This document shows positions 55,921 through 64,000 of a stretch of DNA of 64,000 nt, piece after piece. The notes under the pieces are model-generated. The model did no database searches. It saw nothing but the letters and a program-made list of their open reading frames with translations, and was not told the origin of the DNA. Source of the stretch: Oxalobacteraceae bacterium (GTDB lineage: Bacteria; Pseudomonadota; Gammaproteobacteria; Burkholderiales; Burkholderiaceae_D); the NCBI GenBank assembly GCA_025352145.1, contig JANXTY010000070.1, forward strand, positions 29,620 to 93,619, read 5' to 3'. Position 1 is the stretch's first letter. The number at the start of each line of letters is the position of its first letter. Made by a program: the position numbers and the translations under genes.

Positions 55921-56373
55921 ATGTTTCACCGGTCAAGAATAAATACTCCCAGACGCCGAACACTTCGCAGTGCTATTGTCGTGCCCATCGTAATGGTCGT
56001 AATGCCGTGCTATGGAATCATTACGGCCTTCCCTCATCAACCTCTGGCCGTCGCCGCATGGGCAATGGGCGTAGCTGCGGCTCTGGCAATCTCCACTGCC
56101 CTTAAGTCCTGGAGCGACATTAGCTGGTCGGAGCAGCATCGTAGTCTGCTCCTACCGGGAAGTTGGGTGCCACTGGCTCTTTTTCTGGGATTGTTCGCCA
56201 CCAAATACATCACCAACCTGATGCTGGCAATGGATCCCCCACTCAAGTTCGACGGGTACTTTGTGATGCTGGCGGGATTGGCTTACGGCGCATTCAGCGG
56301 CATCTTTCTGGGTCGAGGCGTCGCCATGTGGAAAGTCGCCCGGCATGCGCTACGGCCTGTTCCCGCTTACTGA
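55921..56373 (+). CDS. Membrane protein resembling DUF6622, possibly lacking its first helix
   Basis: A 150-residue protein with about four hydrophobic segments. PGSWVPLALFLGLFATKYITNLMLAMDPPL and LAYGAFSGIFLGRGVAMWKVARHAL resemble DUF6622 proteins as I remember them. Those usually start with an additional membrane helix before the TRPR-like basic stretch; here the frame begins right at RINTPRRRTL and a stop codon lies 10 codons upstream. So the gene may be shortened at its 5' end or use another start. No ribosome-binding site is clear. Function unknown. Confidence 0.6.
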   Translation: MFHRSRINTPRRRTLRSAIVVPIVMVVMPCYGIITAFPHQPLAVAAWAMGVAAALAISTALKSWSDISWSEQHRSLLLPGSWVPLALFLGLFATKYITNLMLAMDPPLKFDGYFVMLAGLAYGAFSGIFLGRGVAMWKVARHALRPVPAY

Positions 56374-56476
56374 TTGAGAAATTGTACTGAGAAATTGTGC
56401 ACTGAAAATGGGGCGCTGAAAAATTGCGCTCATTTCAAGCGCTTCGTTATACTTGACCCACCATCTCCGAGCCAAC

Positions 56477-57412
56477 ATGCATGCATTCGAGTCGTTCCTG
56501 CTATTTATCGCTACCCCTTCCGTGTTTGTCCTGGCATTGATGGAAGCCATCCTGCTTTCAAGTCGTCAGCGGTATGACTGGCGTGCATTCGGTGTGTCGA
56601 CATTTGACCTGGTGGTACGTATCACGCTTAACATTCTTCTTCCGCTCTCGATTGCTACCCCGCTAGTGCGCTGGGCCTTCTCGCATCGCCTGGCGACGAT
56701 ACCACTTGATAACGGTCTCGCCATACTGCTGCTTTTTTTAGGGGAGGAATTCTGTTACTACTGGTTCCACCGCGCTGCGCATCGCGTCAGATGGTTTTGG
56801 GGAAATCATTCGGTCCATCACTCGTCCAATGAATTGAATCTTTCTGCGGCAATACGTGTTGGCCTGTTTGGTAAACTCACAGGTACTGCATTATTTTTTA
56901 CGCCCGTTATCTGGCTGGGTTTTGATACCCGTGTGGTGTTTGCCGTCTTGTCTTTGAACCTGCTTTATCAATTCTGGATACACGCCACCTGGATTCCAAA
57001 ACTCGGCTGGTTAGAAGGAATATTGAATACACCTTCAACGCACCGTGTACACCACGCAAGCAATGTAGAATATCTGGACGCAAATTTTGGTGGGGTCCTG
57101 ATCATCTTTGATCGCCTGTTCGGAACCTACATCACAGAGCGAGAGAATCTGCCTTGCCGTTATGGGCTCGTCAGCCCGATAACCAGCTACAACGTGTTCA
57201 AGATCGAATTTAGCGAGTGGATGAATATGTTGCGCGACTTATCCAGAACAGGCAGTGTGGGCGACTTTTTTGGGGTTCTGTTTATGCCGCCAGGGTGGTC
57301 ACCGTATGGGGAAGGCAATACCACCGAAGAACTGCGTTCGCGCCATTATGCGGCAAGCGCTTCAAACGATTCCGTGAACGTCCAAGTCAAGCAAGATGCG
57401 CTCCGTTTATAA
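56477..57412 (+). CDS. Sterol desaturase / fatty acid hydroxylase family membrane protein
   Basis: A 311-residue membrane protein with four or more hydrophobic helices and the three histidine boxes of the di-iron family: WFHRAAHRVRW near residue 100, HSVHHSSNELN near 113 and THRVHHASNVEY near 190. Such enzymes hydroxylate or desaturate lipids at the membrane. The gene overlaps the following sensor kinase gene by 17 bases and so forms an operon with a LytS/LytTR pair. ATG at 56477 is chosen over a TTG eight codons upstream. Lipid substrate unknown. Confidence 0.9.
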   Translation: MHAFESFLLFIATPSVFVLALMEAILLSSRQRYDWRAFGVSTFDLVVRITLNILLPLSIATPLVRWAFSHRLATIPLDNGLAILLLFLGEEFCYYWFHRAAHRVRWFWGNHSVHHSSNELNLSAAIRVGLFGKLTGTALFFTPVIWLGFDTRVVFAVLSLNLLYQFWIHATWIPKLGWLEGILNTPSTHRVHHASNVEYLDANFGGVLIIFDRLFGTYITERENLPCRYGLVSPITSYNVFKIEFSEWMNMLRDLSRTGSVGDFFGVLFMPPGWSPYGEGNTTEELRSRHYAASASNDSVNVQVKQDALRL

Positions 57413-58511
57413 GTCCTTGTACTGGCTTTGGTGCAGGCTGCGCATACTGATTCCCCTGGCGGCAGGCATCGCTTTGTATTTCAGCACGTTGTTCCGGGAC
57501 CCATTTAGCCTCACGTTGACCTATTCGTTGTGCATCGGATTATTAATTCAGTTCTTGATCATGGGAGGGCGATATGGCCTAACCTCTATTTTGAAAAAAG
57601 ACTACCCAAATAGTGTTGATGCCGAGCAGATCTGGCCAGGCTGGAAAATAATGGGACCGTGGATATTGATCTCGGTGTGCATTGGTTATTTTGCGGGACT
57701 GGCGCTGGGTGACTTGCTCACCGGCTTGCATCGTACCTCAAGGATCATTCAAAATACGCGCGCCTTGTTTCTAGTTTTATCGGTGGCATTTCTCTTGTCT
57801 ATTAGCATTGCCTATTTTTTTTATGCGCGTACCCGCATGGCTCTGATGGAAGCGCGCACGCAGGTCGTCATGCGTAGCGCCGCAGAGAACCAGCTAAAAA
57901 TGCTGGAGTCCCAACTCGAACCTCACATGTTATTTAACACGCTTGCCAACCTGCGCGTACTAATTAGCCTCGATCCGCCGCGCGCCCAAGCCATGCTGGA
58001 CCAGATAATTTCTTTTTTACGTGCAACGCTTGAAGCGTCGCGTTCGGATACCCATTCCCTATCGGCGGAATTTGCGCGGATTAATGACTACCTGGCCATG
58101 ATGCAGGTGCGCATGGGGTCGCGTTTGCAGTTTCGGCTGGACCTTCCACCCGACTTGGCTTCCGTTTCCGTGCCTCCTTTATTGTTGCAGCCCCTTGTTG
58201 AAAACGCTATCCAACATGGGCTGGAACCCAAGCTGGCGGGAGGAAGAATCGAAGTCCGGGCGCAGCGCAAAGACACTATGCTCATTCTTGGCATACGGGA
58301 TACGGGCGCAGGCTTAAGTCCCTTGCCGAGCAATAGCACCCGCTTTGGCTTGCAGCAGGTGCGCGAGCGCATACAGAATATCTACGGCAATGACGCAAAG
58401 CTTGAACTCATGGCAGCCGACGATAGCGAAGGCGGCGTTCTCATTACTGTCTCTCTGCCACTGGCATCTTTACCTCTCTCAACTACGATACCTAAGATAC
58501 CCACGCCATGA
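57396..58511 (+). CDS. LytS/AlgZ-type membrane sensor histidine kinase
   Basis: A 371-residue kinase with four membrane helices in two pairs (about 17-58 and 88-145) and a cytoplasmic His_kinase domain: ENQLKMLESQLEPHMLFNTLANLRVLI with phosphorylated His177, and a HATPase domain (PPLLLQPLVENAIQHGLEP, DTGAGL, GLQQVRERIQ). Most relatives read PHFLFN; Met replaces Phe here. Start overlaps the desaturase gene; end overlaps the response regulator gene by four bases. Confidence 0.92.
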   Translation: MRSVYKSLYWLWCRLRILIPLAAGIALYFSTLFRDPFSLTLTYSLCIGLLIQFLIMGGRYGLTSILKKDYPNSVDAEQIWPGWKIMGPWILISVCIGYFAGLALGDLLTGLHRTSRIIQNTRALFLVLSVAFLLSISIAYFFYARTRMALMEARTQVVMRSAAENQLKMLESQLEPHMLFNTLANLRVLISLDPPRAQAMLDQIISFLRATLEASRSDTHSLSAEFARINDYLAMMQVRMGSRLQFRLDLPPDLASVSVPPLLLQPLVENAIQHGLEPKLAGGRIEVRAQRKDTMLILGIRDTGAGLSPLPSNSTRFGLQQVRERIQNIYGNDAKLELMAADDSEGGVLITVSLPLASLPLSTTIPKIPTP

Positions 58512-59329
58512 ATGCGACTGCCCTGATTGCAGAAGATGAACCCTTGCTGGCAGCAAACATGCAGGCCGAGCTGGCGCACTTGTGGCCCGAGCTGCGTATT
58601 ATCGCCAGCGTGAATGACGGCGAGGCAGCGGTTAAATATGGCCTGACGCTACAGCCTGATCTGATGTTTCTTGATATTCGTATGCCGGGCCTGACGGGAA
58701 TTGAGGCCGCGAAAGCCTTAGCCGAAGACTGGCCCGATAGCGGAAAAGCATTTCCGTTGATCGTCTTTGTAACCGCTTACGACCTCTATGCATTACAAGC
58801 GTTTGAACATGCAGCGATCGACTATGTATTGAAGCCTGTTCGATCCGATCGCCTGGCCCAAACCTGTGAGCGTGTGCAAACCATGTTGAGGTTACGCACA
58901 CAACCGCCTACTGGCGAACCTGCGATAAACGCTGTCATTGATCAGTTGCGAGGACTGCTCGATACCGGCTCCCTTGGCTCGACCAGTGCAAGTCCGGCGG
59001 CAATGCCATTGCGAATGATTCAGGCAGTATCAGGAAACACGATAACAATGGTACCTGTCGACAATGTGCTTTATTTTGAGGCTGCAGATAAGTATGTGCG
59101 AGTGGTGACAGCAGAGCGCGAACATTTGATTCGAATTTCAATGCGAGAGCTGGGGCCACAGCTTGATATGCAGCGTTTCTGGCAAATCCATCGAGGAACG
59201 ATCGTACACATTGACGCCATTGCCAGCGCATTGCGCGATGACACCGGCAAGCTCAAACTTACGCTGCGCGGGCACCGGGACACACTTAACGTAAGTCGTC
59301 TCTATGCGCACTTGTTCAAGGGCATGTAG
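58508..59329 (+). CDS. LytTR-type response regulator
   Basis: A 273-residue regulator: receiver domain (ALIAEDEPLLAANMQAEL, phosphoacceptor Asp56 in LMFLDIRMPG, Lys in YVLKPV) and a C-terminal LytTR DNA-binding domain (VPVDNVLYFEAADKYVRVVTAEREHLIR, FWQIHRGTIVHIDAI). It is the partner of the kinase encoded just before. Relatives include LytR, AlgR and other regulators of envelope properties, which fits the lipid-modifying gene in the same operon. Confidence 0.94.
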   Translation: MNATALIAEDEPLLAANMQAELAHLWPELRIIASVNDGEAAVKYGLTLQPDLMFLDIRMPGLTGIEAAKALAEDWPDSGKAFPLIVFVTAYDLYALQAFEHAAIDYVLKPVRSDRLAQTCERVQTMLRLRTQPPTGEPAINAVIDQLRGLLDTGSLGSTSASPAAMPLRMIQAVSGNTITMVPVDNVLYFEAADKYVRVVTAEREHLIRISMRELGPQLDMQRFWQIHRGTIVHIDAIASALRDDTGKLKLTLRGHRDTLNVSRLYAHLFKGM

Positions 59330-59390
59330 GTGTGTAGTGGTCAGTGAGTGGCCTATCCGTATTCCTGCCTCGGGATCGAAGGCGGAAAAA

Positions 59391-60080
59391 TCACCGCTCT
59401 AAAAACATCTCGACAATGCGTATATCGCTGGGCAGCGTCACCTTCAAATTACACACATCCCCCTCCACCAACTTCGGACTTAGCCCCAGCGCTTCTACCG
59501 CACTGGCATCGTCGGTCACGTCGGTCACCTCCATCAATGCCCGCAGTAACAGCACAGAGCGAAACATCTGGGGCGTCTGCGCCAGCCACAGTCCTTCGCG
59601 TGAAAGGGTATCTACGCCTTTGGCACCCACGCGCTTGACCGTATCGACCACGGGCAGCGCGAGTAATCCGCCTACCTTGTCGTCACCCACTTCTGTCGTC
59701 AATTTCTCGATCAGTCGCGCTGTCAGTCCTGGCCGGGCCGCGTCGTGTACCAATATCCAATCGTCGTCATCGACATGGGCGCACATTGCTTGCAGACCAT
59801 TGAGTACAGACTCCTTGCGCGTCCCACCACCGCAACGCAGTACGGTCACGTGTGGCAAGATGGCCGGAATCACATCATCAATATACGCATCGTTTTCACT
59901 GACAACGACAAAGGTATGTGTCATCGTCGGATGAGAAAGAAACACATCGACGACGTGGCGCAACATGGGCTTGCCGGCAATCGGTAAATATTGTTTGGGG
60001 CATGCGGCACCCATGCGCGCGCCGACCCCCGCTGCGGGAATTAAGGCGAAGTAACGGGCTTGTGGCGGTTGTTGGGTCAT
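59391..60080 (-). CDS. ispD: 2-C-methyl-D-erythritol 4-phosphate cytidylyltransferase
   Basis: IspD makes CDP-methylerythritol in the MEP route to isoprenoids. The 229-residue protein begins MTQQPPQARYFALIPAAGVGARMGAACPKQYLPIAGKPML, the nucleotide-binding start, and has WILVHDAARPGLT and LAQTPQMFR. The ATG at 60080 is used. The usual partner ispF is not behind it within this window, where the lytTR gene lies convergent instead. Confidence 0.96.
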   Translation of the reverse strand: MTQQPPQARYFALIPAAGVGARMGAACPKQYLPIAGKPMLRHVVDVFLSHPTMTHTFVVVSENDAYIDDVIPAILPHVTVLRCGGGTRKESVLNGLQAMCAHVDDDDWILVHDAARPGLTARLIEKLTTEVGDDKVGGLLALPVVDTVKRVGAKGVDTLSREGLWLAQTPQMFRSVLLLRALMEVTDVTDDASAVEALGLSPKLVEGDVCNLKVTLPSDIRIVEMFLER

Positions 60081-60265
60081 GGTTATTCTGCTCACATCGA
60101 CGATTGCACCGCGTCCCAAGAACCGTGCCGCCCCGTCTATAAGGTTTATAATAGCGGCTTCCATTTTAACCCTCAACCTTGGCCCCGAGTGGCATTTTTG
60201 AGTGTTGTAAGGCGGAGCTTTTCTATACGCCTGACAATAGAAATCGCTTGAAATTGCATGACCGC

Positions 60266-60283
60266 GTGAGCATAAATGCTCAC
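60266..60283. repeat. REP-like hairpin between ispD and mfd
   Basis: GTGAGCAT (60266-60273) and ATGCTCAC (60276-60283) form a perfect stem with a two-base loop, followed by CCTACAA. It recalls the widespread GTAGGGTG...CACGCG intergenic repeats of proteobacteria. It sits in the divergent promoter region. Confidence 0.6.
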
Positions 60284-60315
60284 CCTACAACCCGAACAAA
60301 TCTCGCCATCGCTGC

Positions 60316-63300
60316 ATGTCCTTTGACCTGAAAAAATCCCTGCCTAAATCCGGCGCGCGTTTCACCCTTCCCGCGGTGCATGGTTCAGCCGATGCCTATG
60401 TGTTAGCGCAAGCGGCAATGGCGCTTAAATCGCAAGGGCGGATGCTGGCAGTCGTCGTTGCCAACGCCACCGATGCGCAGCGCCTGCTAGATGAAATTCC
60501 GTGGTTTGGCAGCGACGAAAAACTACGCTGCCACCTGTTGCCGGATTGGGAAACCCTGCCTTACGATGCGTTTTCACCGCATCAGGATCTGGTGTCGGAA
60601 CGACTGGCGACTTTGTACGAAATCCAGAATGGCCAGTGCGACATCCTCATCGTTCCAGCCACGACCGCGCTGGTACGCATCGCGCCGCCATCCTTTTTGG
60701 CCGCCTATACTTTTTTCTTTAAACAGGGTGAAAAACTCGATGAAGCGAGACTCAAGTCACAACTGACCTTGGCCGGTTACACCCATGTTTCGCAGGTGAT
60801 GTCGCCCGGGGAATATTCGGTGCGCGGCGGCTTGATTGACCTGTTTCCGATGGGATCGGCCCTGCCTTACCGGCTCGACCTGTTCGGCGACACCATCGAG
60901 ACGATCCGTACCTTCGATGCCGACACCCAGCGCTCGCTCTATCCGGTCAAGGAAGTGCGCTTGTTGCCGGGGCGCGAATTTCCGATGGATGAAAAAAGCC
61001 GCACCGCTTTCCGCAATCGCTGGCGCGAGCAGTTCGAGGGCGATCCTTCCCGCTCCGTGGTGTACAAGGACATTAGCAGCGGCATTGCTTCGGCCGGGAT
61101 CGAATATTATCTGCCCCTGTTTTTTGACGAAACCGCAACCCTGTTCGAGTACCTTCCGCTTGACACCAGCTTCGCCCTAATCGGCGATATCGATGGGGCG
61201 ATCAAGCGCTTCTGGAGCGATACCCAATCGCGCTACCAATTTTTAAACGCTAGCCGCGAGCGGCCTTTACTGGCACCCGAATCCTTGTTTTTGACTGACG
61301 AAAATTTTTTCACACTGGCCAAATCGTTTGGGCGCTGGATCATCCATCACGATGATCAGGCATCGGAATTATCCGCCCCGATTCCCAACATCGCGGTCAA
61401 TCGTCGCATGGACGATCCGGTGGTCAATCTGCGTTCGTACTTGCTGCAAGGTCGCGCTGACAAAAACCAGCGGGTAATGATCTGCGCCGAATCGAGCGGA
61501 CGACGCGAAACGTTGCTGCAATATTTCAATGAATACGACCTGACGCTGACACCGTGCGAAGGCTTTGCGGGCTTTCAATTTTCCGACGCCAAACTGATGC
61601 TGGGCGTGGCGCCGCTGCATGCCGGATTCGAACTTTTCACTGCCGATGGCAACCTGACCTTCATCACCGAAACCGAGCTGTACGCCGGTTCCGGCCGTCG
61701 CGCCGGCAAGAAAAAACAGGAAGGCGTCACGCAGGTCGAATCGATGGTGCGCGACCTGTCGGAGCTGAAAATCGGCGACCCGGTAGTTCATATCAATCAC
61801 GGCATCGGGCGCTACATGGGCCTGGTCAGCATGGATCTGGGCGAAGGCGAAACCGAGTTCCTGCATCTGGAATACGCCAAGGACACCAAGCTGTATGTGC
61901 CAGTGTCGCAGCTGCACGTGATCTCGCGCTATTCGGGCGCTTCACCAGACGATGCGCCGCTGCATTCCCTCGGTTCCGGCCAATGGGAAAAAGCGAAGAA
62001 AAAAGCCGCCCAGCAAGTGCGTGATACGGCAGCGGAATTGCTCAACCTGTATGCGCGGCGGGCCCTGCGCCAGGGACATTCATTCGAATATTCGGCGCAC
62101 GATTACGAGCGCTTTGCCGACAGTTTCGGCTTTGAAGAAACCCCCGACCAGGATGCCGCCATCAGCGCCGTGATCAAGGATATGACCGGCGGCAAGCCGA
62201 TGGACCGGCTGGTGTGCGGCGATGTCGGATTCGGCAAAACTGAAGTCGCCTTGCGCGCCGCCTTTATCGCCGTCATGGGCGGCAAGCAGGTGGCGATTCT
62301 GGCGCCCACCACGCTACTGGCGGAACAGCACGCGCAGACCTTCAGCGACCGCTTTGCCGACTGGCCGGTGCGCATCGCCGAGCTATCGCGTTTTCGCAGC
62401 GGCAAAGAAATCAACCAGGCCATCAAGGGCATGGCCGATGGCACCGTCGATATCGTGATCGGCACGCACAAATTATTGTCCGATGACGTTAAATTTACGC
62501 GGCTCGGACTGGTTATCATCGATGAAGAACATCGCTTCGGCGTGCGCCAGAAAGAGACGTTGAAAGCGCTACGGGCCGAGGTCGATGTATTGACCCTAAC
62601 CGCCACGCCAATCCCGCGCACGCTGGGCATGGCGCTCGAAGGCTTGCGCGATTTTTCCATCATTGCGACCGCACCGCAAAAACGTCTGGCGATCAAAACT
62701 TTTGTGCGCAGCGAAGATGGTTCCATCATCCGCGAAGCCTGCTTGCGTGAATTGAAGCGCGGCGGCCAGGTGTACTTTTTGCATAATGAAGTCGAGACGA
62801 TCCAGAACCGCATGGCGATGCTCACCGAATTGCTGCCGGAAGCGCGCATTGCGGTGGCGCACGGCCAGATGCACGAACGCGACTTGGAAAAAGTCATGCG
62901 CGATTTCGTGGCGCAGCGTTTTAATATTCTGCTCTGCACCACCATCATCGAAACCGGTATCGACGTGCCGACCGCCAACACCATCATCATGCACCGCGCC
63001 GATAAATTCGGTCTGGCGCAGTTGCACCAGTTGCGCGGCCGCGTCGGTCGTTCGCATCATCAGGCGTATGCTTATTTGCTGGTGCACGACGTGGCAGGAT
63101 TGACCAAACTGGCGCAGCGTCGCCTCGATGCGATCCAGCAAATGGAAGAACTGGGCAGCGGCTTTTATCTGGCGATGCACGATCTGGAAATTCGCGGCGC
63201 AGGCGAAGTGCTGGGTGATAATCAGTCGGGCGAGATGCACGAGATCGGCTTCCAGTTGTATTCCGACATGCTCAATGAAGCGGTGCGCTCGCTTAAAAAT

Positions 63301-63768
63301 GGCAAAGAGCCTGACCTTGCCGCGCCGTTATCGACTACGACGGAAATCAACCTGCACACCCCGGCACTGCTGCCCGCCGATTTCTGCGGCGACGTGCACG
63401 AACGTTTATCGATCTACAAACGACTGGCCAATTGCACAGCACAGGAAAAGATCGACGACATGCAGGAAGAAATGATCGACCGCTTCGGCAAGCTGCCAGA
63501 AGCGGCGCAGGCGCTGATCGAAACCCACCGCCTGCGGGTGGCTGCCAAAGCGGTGGGCATCGTCAAGATCGACGCCCATAGCGAGGCGGCCACGCTGCAA
63601 TTTGAGCCGAACCCACCGATCGATTCGATGCGCATCATTACGCTGATTCAAAAAAACAAGCACATCAAACTGAACGGACAGGACAAGCTGCGTATTACTG
63701 CCACCATGCCGGATCTGGCGGCGCGGGTGATGCAGCTGAAAACGGCGATTCGGGCGCTGGTGGCTTGA
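60316..63768 (+). CDS. mfd: Transcription-repair coupling factor Mfd
   Basis: Mfd releases RNA polymerase stalled at lesions and recruits UvrA. The 1150-residue protein has the UvrB-like N-terminal region (LLPDWETLPYDAFSPHQDLVSERLATLYEI), the polymerase-binding domain (LKIGDPVVHINHGIGRYMGL), the helicase core with Walker A CGDVGFGKTEVALRAAF, DEEH box IIDEEHRFGVRQKE, LTATPIPRTL and QLRGRVGRSHHQAYAYLL, and a C-terminal UvrA-regulating domain. Full length. Divergent from ispD. Confidence 0.98.
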   Translation: MSFDLKKSLPKSGARFTLPAVHGSADAYVLAQAAMALKSQGRMLAVVVANATDAQRLLDEIPWFGSDEKLRCHLLPDWETLPYDAFSPHQDLVSERLATLYEIQNGQCDILIVPATTALVRIAPPSFLAAYTFFFKQGEKLDEARLKSQLTLAGYTHVSQVMSPGEYSVRGGLIDLFPMGSALPYRLDLFGDTIETIRTFDADTQRSLYPVKEVRLLPGREFPMDEKSRTAFRNRWREQFEGDPSRSVVYKDISSGIASAGIEYYLPLFFDETATLFEYLPLDTSFALIGDIDGAIKRFWSDTQSRYQFLNASRERPLLAPESLFLTDENFFTLAKSFGRWIIHHDDQASELSAPIPNIAVNRRMDDPVVNLRSYLLQGRADKNQRVMICAESSGRRETLLQYFNEYDLTLTPCEGFAGFQFSDAKLMLGVAPLHAGFELFTADGNLTFITETELYAGSGRRAGKKKQEGVTQVESMVRDLSELKIGDPVVHINHGIGRYMGLVSMDLGEGETEFLHLEYAKDTKLYVPVSQLHVISRYSGASPDDAPLHSLGSGQWEKAKKKAAQQVRDTAAELLNLYARRALRQGHSFEYSAHDYERFADSFGFEETPDQDAAISAVIKDMTGGKPMDRLVCGDVGFGKTEVALRAAFIAVMGGKQVAILAPTTLLAEQHAQTFSDRFADWPVRIAELSRFRSGKEINQAIKGMADGTVDIVIGTHKLLSDDVKFTRLGLVIIDEEHRFGVRQKETLKALRAEVDVLTLTATPIPRTLGMALEGLRDFSIIATAPQKRLAIKTFVRSEDGSIIREACLRELKRGGQVYFLHNEVETIQNRMAMLTELLPEARIAVAHGQMHERDLEKVMRDFVAQRFNILLCTTIIETGIDVPTANTIIMHRADKFGLAQLHQLRGRVGRSHHQAYAYLLVHDVAGLTKLAQRRLDAIQQMEELGSGFYLAMHDLEIRGAGEVLGDNQSGEMHEIGFQLYSDMLNEAVRSLKNGKEPDLAAPLSTTTEINLHTPALLPADFCGDVHERLSIYKRLANCTAQEKIDDMQEEMIDRFGKLPEAAQALIETHRLRVAAKAVGIVKIDAHSEAATLQFEPNPPIDSMRIITLIQKNKHIKLNGQDKLRITATMPDLAARVMQLKTAIRALVA

Positions 63769-63823
63769 AATGGCTCCACCAAATGGTCACACCGATATGG
63801 AGATGAATGCATACTCAACATCA

Positions 63824-64000
63824 CTAGTGTCCGGTTAAATGGTCCGAAATTTTTGTGGAACGTAATACTGGCGCTGCTTAGCGGCCGATTTTATTTGGTG
63901 CCGATTTGAATCTTGAGTTCTCATTTTTGTGTAAATTTCCCGGCTGGATATTCCGGGGAGTGAGTCATGAATGTTGGCAAGACGCTGTTTGCACAGGTTA
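63824..64000 (+). mobile_element. Left end of an IS4-like insertion sequence, cut by window
   Basis: CTAGTGTCCGGTTAAATGGTCCG at 63824 resembles the terminal repeat of IS elements with transposases starting MN(V/T)GKTLFAQ. About 140 bases of leader precede the transposase start. The right end and target-site duplication lie outside the window. It is placed 55 bases behind mfd. Confidence 0.65.
63967..64000 (+). CDS. Transposase, IS4-like, first 11 codons only
   Basis: ATG at 63967 preceded by GGGGAG gives MNVGKTLFAQV, the start of a well-populated group of IS4-family transposases (with an N-terminal DUF4372 domain) in which this opening is nearly invariant. Only 34 bases are inside the window, so integrity cannot be judged. 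Confidence 0.65.
   Translation, partial: MNVGKTLFAQV

Noticed and set aside
62103..62990. Minus-strand frame of 295 codons inside mfd
   Set aside because: Antisense to the conserved Mfd helicase core; Ser/Arg-rich shadow composition.

Overview
The window reads as chromosomal DNA of a betaproteobacterium, most likely Burkholderiales and probably family Oxalobacteraceae. The main reason is gene order: carA-carB-greA-DUF4149 gene on one strand, yhbY divergent from rlmE-ftsH-folP-glmM, plus tsaB-rimI-uracil-DNA glycosylase, bamC-dapA and ispD/mfd, all with betaproteobacterial-looking protein sequences. Base composition is moderate (about half G+C by eye), lower than in Burkholderia. No rRNA, tRNA, CRISPR array or prophage was seen.

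Layout. 1-1.1 kb: the 5' part of an ABC exporter gene running off the left edge. 1.4-1.75 kb: the RNase P RNA gene. 1.8-6.5 kb: a four-gene minus-strand operon coding for an anchored periplasmic binding-protein-like protein, a TelA-family protein, a lipoprotein fusing a binding-protein domain to a von Willebrand A domain, and an XpaC-like membrane protein; this is the best candidate for a poorly described system. 6.6-15.7 kb: an M20 amidohydrolase, a molybdopterin oxidoreductase coupled to a lipoprotein aminopeptidase, a GAF/type-II-secretion-ATPase N-domain protein without its ATPase, FadD and a DUF4124 protein. 15.9-16.5 kb: two decayed gene pieces fused together. 17-29 kb: YaeQ, PurU, the tsaB-rimI-udg-DUF1853 operon, a thioredoxin-like protein, a large PAS-GGDEF-EAL protein, DUF1993, DUF4337 and DUF1289 proteins and an MFS transporter.

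29-41 kb is core housekeeping: peptidoglycan precursor (glmM), folate (folP), protein quality control (ftsH), ribosome maturation (rlmE, yhbY), transcript cleavage (greA) and carbamoyl phosphate synthesis (carAB, with a recognisable promoter and a leader of about 140 nt). 41-53 kb holds a GlcG-like protein, an NlpC/P60 peptidase, a patatin lipoprotein, mutS, an orphan TonB-like protein, a NarL/NarX-type two-component pair behind an AT-rich stretch, SlyD and the ribosomal oxygenase RoxA. 53-64 kb holds an Ala/Pro-rich lipoprotein with a palindrome upstream, bamC-dapA, a sterol-desaturase-type gene fused in an operon to a LytS/LytTR pair, ispD, mfd and the left end of an IS element cut by the window.

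Non-coding structure is the other notable theme. Two foldback elements with matching terminal inverted repeats sit at 21.8-22.0 kb and 36.2-36.4 kb and look like miniature mobile elements. A separate repeat begins at or beside the stop codons of three plus-strand genes (12.9, 22.5 and 27.2 kb), one of which is truncated. Short tandem duplications of 8-15 bp recur in intergenic DNA. All functional statements rest on motif reading and remembered family features; no database search was run.
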